Assembly (NCBI GenBank): GCA_002413325.1
Contig: DHWT01000268.1
Coordinates: 12,903-24,218 of the forward strand
Reading direction: 5' to 3'
DNA: 11,316 nt
Source: Chitinophagaceae bacterium UBA5175
GTDB lineage: Bacteria; Bacteroidota; Bacteroidia; Chitinophagales; Chitinophagaceae
Shown here: one piece after another, positions 7,268 through 11,316 of the stretch
Layout of the letters: every line of letters begins with the position of its first letter
How positions within the stretch are numbered: position 1 is the first letter of the stretch
Made by a program: the position numbers and the translations under genes
Notes under the pieces: model-generated
Told to the model about the DNA's origin: nothing
Databases searched by the model: none
What the model saw: only the letters and a program-made list of their open reading frames with translations

Positions 7268-7942
7268 TTAATCTTCAAAGGCATATTCGGGTTCTTCTAT
7301 TTCAATCTTGCTTTCCACACCGATCACTCCGGGAGCTGACCATGCGGCTCTTTCTGCATCTTCCTTTTCCGCTATAGACCGGACATTTCCACGCAGGGTT
7401 ACCCGGCTTCCGGAAACTTCAACAGTTATTTTTCCTGCATCTACGGTTGCACTGCGGTGAAAGGCGGCTTTTATCTTCTGCTGTATATCGGAAGGCTGAA
7501 ACTTGGGTTTTACCGTAATCTGGTTCTTTACGGAACGTACGCCTGTTAAATTTTCAATAGCAGCTTTTGCATTGTCCCGCTGGTATTCCCATTCCACTTC
7601 GCCTTCAAGTTTCACATGGCCATCCTCTACTTTTATTTTAATTTTTTCTTCCTGTACAGCCCCATGCCATTTAAGGGCATTAAAAACAGCCTCTGCAATT
7701 TGGGCATCCGTTTTAGCAAAAGCCGGGGAAACGCTTATGTGAATGTCTTCCGCAATCGCTTTGACGCCGGAAACCCTTTTAGCCGCTTTCTCAGCCGCTA
7801 TTTTCTTTGCATACATATCAACTTCCCCGGAAAGGGTTACGATACCGTTTTTAACAGCCACCCCGATTTCCGCAGTATTTAGAAAAGGCTCCCATTGGAT
7901 TTCTTCCATTACGTCTTTTTGAATCTGAATATCGCTTTTCAT
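7268..7942 (-). CDS. Triple BON-domain protein (stress-associated)
   Basis: A 224-aa protein from the preferred ATG at 7942, consisting of three consecutive BON domains (about 3-71, 78-146 and 150-216). Each repeat has the same core: KNGIVTLSGEV (31-41), EDGHVKLEGEV (106-116) and SGSRVTLRGNV (177-187). Each core is followed by an Ala-rich helix and a second strand (VSGVKAIAEDI, LTGVRSVKNQI, APGVIGVESKI). BON domains are thought to bind membranes or other hydrophobic surfaces and occur in osmotic-stress proteins such as OsmY. Unlike OsmY, this one has no signal peptide, so it should be cytoplasmic. An in-frame ATG at 8008 would add 22 residues without family resemblance, and it would lie within or upstream of the likely promoter, which supports 7942. 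The gene leads the minus-strand set with the PRPP synthetase and kinase-like genes and is divergent from the TPR gene. Confidence 0.88.
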   Translation of the reverse strand: MKSDIQIQKDVMEEIQWEPFLNTAEIGVAVKNGIVTLSGEVDMYAKKIAAEKAAKRVSGVKAIAEDIHISVSPAFAKTDAQIAEAVFNALKWHGAVQEEKIKIKVEDGHVKLEGEVEWEYQRDNAKAAIENLTGVRSVKNQITVKPKFQPSDIQQKIKAAFHRSATVDAGKITVEVSGSRVTLRGNVRSIAEKEDAERAAWSAPGVIGVESKIEIEEPEYAFED

Positions 7943-7977
7943 AATTTGATATTTTAAAAGGTGATAAACCCCGTATT

Positions 7978-8008
7978 CAAAGGAACTAAAACCCGGATTC
8001 AATAACAA
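7978..8008 (-). promoter_or_regulatory. Candidate Bacteroidota-type promoter for BON gene
   Basis: On the minus strand TTCCTTTG (7978-7985) fits the -7 pattern TAnnTTTG with one mismatch. A TTG (8006-8008) sits 20 bases upstream of it, as expected for the -33 element. Transcription would start around 7972, about 30 bases before the ATG at 7942. It is a sequence match only. Confidence 0.35.
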
Positions 8009-8050
8009 TGACGGGCGTTACCGGTACGATTGATTTCAGATATATGAATT

Positions 8051-8068
8051 CGTTCATGCAATCGAACG
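8051..8068. promoter_or_regulatory. Inverted repeat in BON/TPR divergent region
   Basis: CGTTC (8051-8055) and GAACG (8064-8068) form a dyad with an 8-base A/T-rich spacer. It lies in the 197-bp gap between the divergent BON and TPR genes, just upstream of the BON promoter candidate. The size and position suit a dimeric regulator site, but the arms are short. Confidence 0.25.
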
Positions 8069-8139
8069 GGTTGTTAAAAACAAATGAAAAAAAATAACTA
8101 ATATTGCAAAAATTAATCAGTCACCCCCGATACATTTCT

Positions 8140-8964
8140 ATGAAAACCTGTCTGCGTTTTGTTTTCCTGGTCCTGTCCGGATTTGTCTTCACCCATTGTA
8201 AAAGCGGCCTGGTCACTACGTCAAACGGCTGTTATGACCTGATCCAAAAGGCCCGGAACCAGAATGTATCCGGCGATTATTCAGATGCCCTGGCCAATTT
8301 CAATGAAGTACTTAAGAAATGCGATGCCTACGATGCAAAAGAAAAGGGGTATGCCGGCAAAGCGACTGCACTGAACGGCCTGCATCAATACAATGAAGCG
8401 CTGGGGGCCGCCGAAGCGGGGTTAAAAGTCGATAAAACAAGTATTGACAACCTTTTCGAAAAAGCCATCGCGGAACAGGGGCTTGGCATGAATGATGAAG
8501 CCAAAGCGAATCTGGCGATGATCATTTCCCTCACAGAAAAAAACCAAAATAAGGCAGAACGTGCCACCATATACGCGAAGATAGCTGCCATTGACAGCAG
8601 GCAGCAGCAGTATGCTGATGCACTGAACAATATAAAGCAGGCCATGTCTCTCGATCCTGCCAACGCGGATTTTTATATCCTTCAGGGCGACATGCTGAGT
8701 TCTTCCGGCAGGTATCCGGAAGCAATGGACAGTTACGATCAGGCGATCGGGAAGGGCAGGAGTGATGCGGTTGTCTGGAAGGCAAAAACAGAGCTTCTGG
8801 TACGAATGAATCAGAAAAAATATGGCACCGAGAATGCCTCCGTACTGGCTGCCAAAATGAATGCCTCTGAAAAGAAAAACCTCTGCGAGACCCTCAGAAC
8901 GGCACAGGACCGGGGAATGAAGGATATCAATATGGATTTGCTGCAGGTTGCTGTTTGTAAATAA
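8140..8964 (+). CDS. TPR-repeat protein, probable envelope lipoprotein
   Basis: A 274-aa protein from the ATG at 8140. A TTG at 8104 is in frame but would put 12 polar residues before the signal peptide. The N-terminus MKTCLRFVFLVLSGFVFTHC is a signal sequence ending at Cys20. The residues before Cys20 (F-T-H) are a poor lipobox, so the lipoprotein call is uncertain while export is likely. Tetratricopeptide-like helical pairs follow at about 33-64, 68-101, 102-135, 132-166 (DALNNIKQAMSLDPANAD) and 167-200 (SSSGRYPEAMDSYDQAI), then a helical tail of about 70 residues that I do not recognise. TPRs make protein-protein contacts. The gene lies 18 bp upstream of an OmpA-family lipoprotein, so an envelope or peptidoglycan-associated assembly role is plausible. 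Specific function is unknown. Confidence 0.82.
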   Translation: MKTCLRFVFLVLSGFVFTHCKSGLVTTSNGCYDLIQKARNQNVSGDYSDALANFNEVLKKCDAYDAKEKGYAGKATALNGLHQYNEALGAAEAGLKVDKTSIDNLFEKAIAEQGLGMNDEAKANLAMIISLTEKNQNKAERATIYAKIAAIDSRQQQYADALNNIKQAMSLDPANADFYILQGDMLSSSGRYPEAMDSYDQAIGKGRSDAVVWKAKTELLVRMNQKKYGTENASVLAAKMNASEKKNLCETLRTAQDRGMKDINMDLLQVAVCK

Positions 8965-8982
8965 TTTTCAAATTCAATACAA

Positions 8983-9645
8983 GTGAAAAAACTATTGTTT
9001 ATTCCCGTTATGCTCATTATGCTGCTGCCTGCCTGTAAAAGCCTGAACAATACACAAAAGGGAACGGCCATTGGTGTGGCAGCCGGTGCCACGGCAGGTG
9101 CCCTGATCGGTGGCGGGGGTAAAAGTTCCGTATGGGGCGCATTGATCGGCGCGGCCGTTGGCGGCGGAGCAGGTTATATGATTGGCCACAAAATGGATAA
9201 GCAGGCCGAGGAAATTAAGCAGGCTGTTCCGGATGCCCGGGTTGAGCGCGTCGGGGAGGGGATCAATGTGACCTTCAATTCAGGTTTGCTTTTTAAAATC
9301 AATTCCAGTGTAATCAGTGACGAAGCAAAAACAGATCTTGAAAAAATAGCCGGCGTATTTATAAAATATCCGGATACGGACATTCTGATTGAAGGCCATA
9401 CCGATAATACCGGAACATCAGCATATAATCTGGAACTTTCAAAAAAGCGTGCCTATGCGGTAAGCGAATTCCTCGGATCCAAAGGTGTTAACTCCAGTCG
9501 GTTTAATATAAAATGGTACGGAGAAACACAGCCCAAATATCCCAATGATACGGAAGCAAACCGTGCCCTGAACCGGCGTGTGGAAGTGGGCGTTATGGCA
9601 AATGACCAGATGAAAACCCAGGCAAAAGAAGGAACCCTTGACTGA
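8983..9645 (+). CDS. OmpA-family lipoprotein with glycine zipper
   Basis: A 220-aa protein starting at GTG 8983. It has a lipoprotein signal peptide ending LLPAC (Cys18). A Gly/Ala-rich glycine-zipper segment at about 27-70 (repeats such as AAGATAGALIGGGG and ALIGAAVGGGAGYMIG) could insert into or pack against membrane. The C-terminal OmpA-like peptidoglycan-binding domain is at about 95-206. It keeps the diaminopimelate-binding pair Asp141 (EGHTDNTG) and Arg156 (LSKKRA), spaced 15 residues apart as in OmpA of other bacteria, plus NRRVEV at 197-202. The overall architecture resembles E. coli YiaD. It should tether the outer membrane to peptidoglycan. GTG is chosen because it begins directly with the MKKLLF signal-peptide start, 18 bp after the TPR stop, implying an operon. 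It converges on the GH5 gene with 42 bp between, in which I see no clear terminator. Confidence 0.92.
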   Translation: MKKLLFIPVMLIMLLPACKSLNNTQKGTAIGVAAGATAGALIGGGGKSSVWGALIGAAVGGGAGYMIGHKMDKQAEEIKQAVPDARVERVGEGINVTFNSGLLFKINSSVISDEAKTDLEKIAGVFIKYPDTDILIEGHTDNTGTSAYNLELSKKRAYAVSEFLGSKGVNSSRFNIKWYGETQPKYPNDTEANRALNRRVEVGVMANDQMKTQAKEGTLD

Positions 9646-9687
9646 TTCCAGGTAATGGTATCATGCCGGGCGTTCGCTTCCTGCATT

Positions 9688-11316
9688 TCATGTCCCCTGG
9701 TAGTAAAATGTCAGGTTATAGAAATGGAATCCCCCCGTATCGGCCCGGATGCGCAGGTGATGTATGCCCTGGTTCAGTTGAACATTTCTTAGTGTAAGAT
9801 TTTCCCTTTTTTCACCGGTTCCGGACGCCGTTACCCTTAGGGTTTCTGCCTGTTGCACGCCATTATCATAAACGGAGATCCCGCCCCTGTGGTCGGGTGA
9901 GGAAACGGATAACACCAGATTATATGTACCGGTCCTTTTCACATCTATGGTGTATTGCAGCCATTCCCCGTCTTCGATATGACCTACATAGTATCTTCCC
10001 CTTTGAACAGAATCCTCATAAATATCCACCCCGTCGTTCCGGTAGGTCCGGCCCCGGTTACCGATGCCCGGCTTTCCGGTTGATATGCTGTAATTGGCCG
10101 TATCCAGATCATAGTAAGCGACCCCATTTCTCCCCAGGTCATAGTCGACTGCTTCAATGACCGTCCCGGAAGTAATGATATGGGGCCTGAAGGGCAGCGC
10201 TTCATTACTGAAAGGCTGCCGGATCATCGCATCAATCACATCCCGGTGCACGATATTGTTTTCGCACCGGCTTTGGGCGGCCAGGTCCATCAGGCTTTTA
10301 TAAACATCACCAGATGCGGGATGCTGATCCGTTTTACCATTCCAGAAATCGGCGAGCGCATCATAATCCGGGTTGGACCGTATCTGCAGGGGATTGTTAT
10401 TACCCAGCTTTTTCAGGGGCCACCAGGACCATCCGATATTATTGGATTCGAACAGGCGGATGGCTTCTGTAAACCAGGTATTGGAATTTTCTCCTGTTTC
10501 ACCCAGCCAGACCGGCACGTTGTACTGGTCGCGGTAATTTAAAATATGCTGAATGGACTGGAGGTCGTTTTGATTCCAGTATTTATGAAAGCTCAGAACC
10601 ATATTGGGATCCCAGGGACCCAGCAGGCCATTATAATTATTCCCCCAGCCATTTCCTTCAATGATAATGATATGATTTTTATCTGCCTCCCGGATCGCCG
10701 CCGTAATATCTTCCAGCAGTTGTTTCAGCGGTATATTCTTCTTTTCTTTCAGTCCGTTGCGATCCTGTAATGTATCTTCAAATCCCCAGTTGGGTTCGTT
10801 TAAAATGTCATAACCTGCCACGGTGGTATCATCAGCATAACGCGCTGCAATTTGATGCCATAAGGCAATCGTCTTTTTCCTGTTTTCGCCGCTCTGCCAC
10901 AAAGAAGGTTTTGACGGATCCCGGTCGGAAATGTTCAGGTCATTACCCTGTCCGCCGGGAGCGGCATGTAAATCAAGTATCACATACATCTGATTGGCCC
11001 TGCACCAGGATATCAGGCTGTCCGTTAAGGCAAAACCGGTCGTGAGCCAGGTATTTTTCCCCGGTACCGGTTCCTGATCTGCAGGCAGCGTAAACAGATT
11101 GTAATGCATGGGCAGGCGCACGGAATTAAATCCCCAGGCATGCAGGGAATCCATATCTGATCTGGTGGTATGGTTGGAAAGCCAGGATTTGTAAAAATCT
11201 GCTGTTTGTTGCGGGGTGAGCAGGGCCTCAATCCGCTGCCGGATCCGGTATTGCTGACCTTCTTTGTTAATGTGCAGCATATAGCCCTCCTGCACCATCC
11301 AGCCGCCAAGCCCGAT
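9688..11316 (-). CDS. GH5 glycoside hydrolase with C-terminal CBM6, N-terminus outside window
   Basis: The minus-strand frame is open to the window edge (542 visible codons). The ATG at 11298 is not the start, because the six codons before it read IGLGGW and join MVQEGYM to form the conserved GH5 N-terminal strand region. Numbering is from the edge. Catalytic-domain landmarks are FNSVRLP (about 63-69), LDLHAAPGGQ with His117, the acid/base Glu174 in LNEPNWGF, HKYWN near 244 and the nucleophile Glu273 in WLGETGEN. A linker follows, then a CBM6-type beta-sandwich at about 385-538 with the typical GEWLQYT (Trp452) and closing HHLRIRADTGGFHFYN. The enzyme should hydrolyse a beta-linked polysaccharide, with CBM6 binding the glycan. 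The GGWxxxEG motif resembles BglC-type beta-glucanases, but substrate cannot be fixed. Secretion is likely, though the signal peptide lies beyond the edge. No SusC/SusD pair is visible. Confidence 0.93.
   Translation of the reverse strand: MGLGGWMVQEGYMLHINKEGQQYRIRQRIEALLTPQQTADFYKSWLSNHTTRSDMDSLHAWGFNSVRLPMHYNLFTLPADQEPVPGKNTWLTTGFALTDSLISWCRANQMYVILDLHAAPGGQGNDLNISDRDPSKPSLWQSGENRKKTIALWHQIAARYADDTTVAGYDILNEPNWGFEDTLQDRNGLKEKKNIPLKQLLEDITAAIREADKNHIIIIEGNGWGNNYNGLLGPWDPNMVLSFHKYWNQNDLQSIQHILNYRDQYNVPVWLGETGENSNTWFTEAIRLFESNNIGWSWWPLKKLGNNNPLQIRSNPDYDALADFWNGKTDQHPASGDVYKSLMDLAAQSRCENNIVHRDVIDAMIRQPFSNEALPFRPHIITSGTVIEAVDYDLGRNGVAYYDLDTANYSISTGKPGIGNRGRTYRNDGVDIYEDSVQRGRYYVGHIEDGEWLQYTIDVKRTGTYNLVLSVSSPDHRGGISVYDNGVQQAETLRVTASGTGEKRENLTLRNVQLNQGIHHLRIRADTGGFHFYNLTFYYQGT

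Noticed and set aside
8099..8106. TAATATTG as a -7 element for the TPR gene
   Set aside because: It has one mismatch to the pattern and the nearest TTG (8071-8073) is 25 bases away, longer than expected; support is too weak for a feature.
9646..9687. Bidirectional terminator between the OmpA and GH5 genes
   Set aside because: A terminator is expected for convergent genes, but no convincing stem followed by a T-run was found in the 42-bp gap.
10180..10542. 120-codon open frame on the + strand
   Set aside because: It is opposite the GH5-CBM6 gene, which has clear catalytic motifs; this is a shadow frame.
1..11316. CRISPR array, transposon or phage island
   Set aside because: No regularly spaced direct repeats, transposase, integrase or terminal inverted repeats were seen on either strand.

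Overview
The window looks like a chromosomal segment from a Bacteroidota bacterium, most likely a Chitinophagaceae-type soil or water organism. This is inferred from several things. Starts lack Shine-Dalgarno sequences and sit behind A/T-rich leaders, one promoter candidate fits the Bacteroidota TTG / TAnnTTTG pattern, lipoproteins carry an LxxAC-type signal, and the protein content fits (PHP-type PolX, glycine-zipper OmpA lipoprotein, GH5-CBM6 glycanase). No RNA gene, transposon, CRISPR array or phage gene was seen.

Layout. (1) 1-384, + strand: the 3' end of an unrecognised small protein whose start lies left of the window. (2) 453-3177, - strand: cysQ (3'(2'),5'-bisphosphate nucleotidase) followed by polX (PolX DNA polymerase with PHP exonuclease), with a hairpin between them. 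(3) 3424-5115, + strand: a CapA/PGA_cap-type metallophosphatase and a COG1926 phosphoribosyltransferase 45 bp apart, probably co-transcribed. (4) 5148-7942, - strand: a triple-BON-domain protein, a divergent PRPP synthetase and a COG2187 kinase-like protein; the last two are 12 bp apart. This set converges tail-to-tail with set 3, with 32 bp between them. (5) 8140-9645, + strand: a TPR-repeat envelope protein and a glycine-zipper OmpA lipoprotein, 18 bp apart, divergent from the BON gene. (6) 9688 to the right edge, - strand: a GH5 glycoside hydrolase with a C-terminal CBM6 module, whose N-terminus lies outside the window.

The most interesting part is 3424-7942. An enzyme that makes PRPP and an orphan enzyme that should use PRPP or a phosphoribosyl compound sit beside a CapA-like phosphatase, a small-molecule-kinase-like protein and a BON stress protein. 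Similar family members (CapA-like, COG1926, COG2187) occur in the hypoxia/dormancy DosR regulon of Mycobacterium tuberculosis. I read this block as a stress-associated phosphoribosyl-metabolism module of unknown product; that reading is inference. PolX and CysQ suggest repair and nucleotide clean-up functions, and the right side of the window is ordinary envelope and polysaccharide-degradation content.
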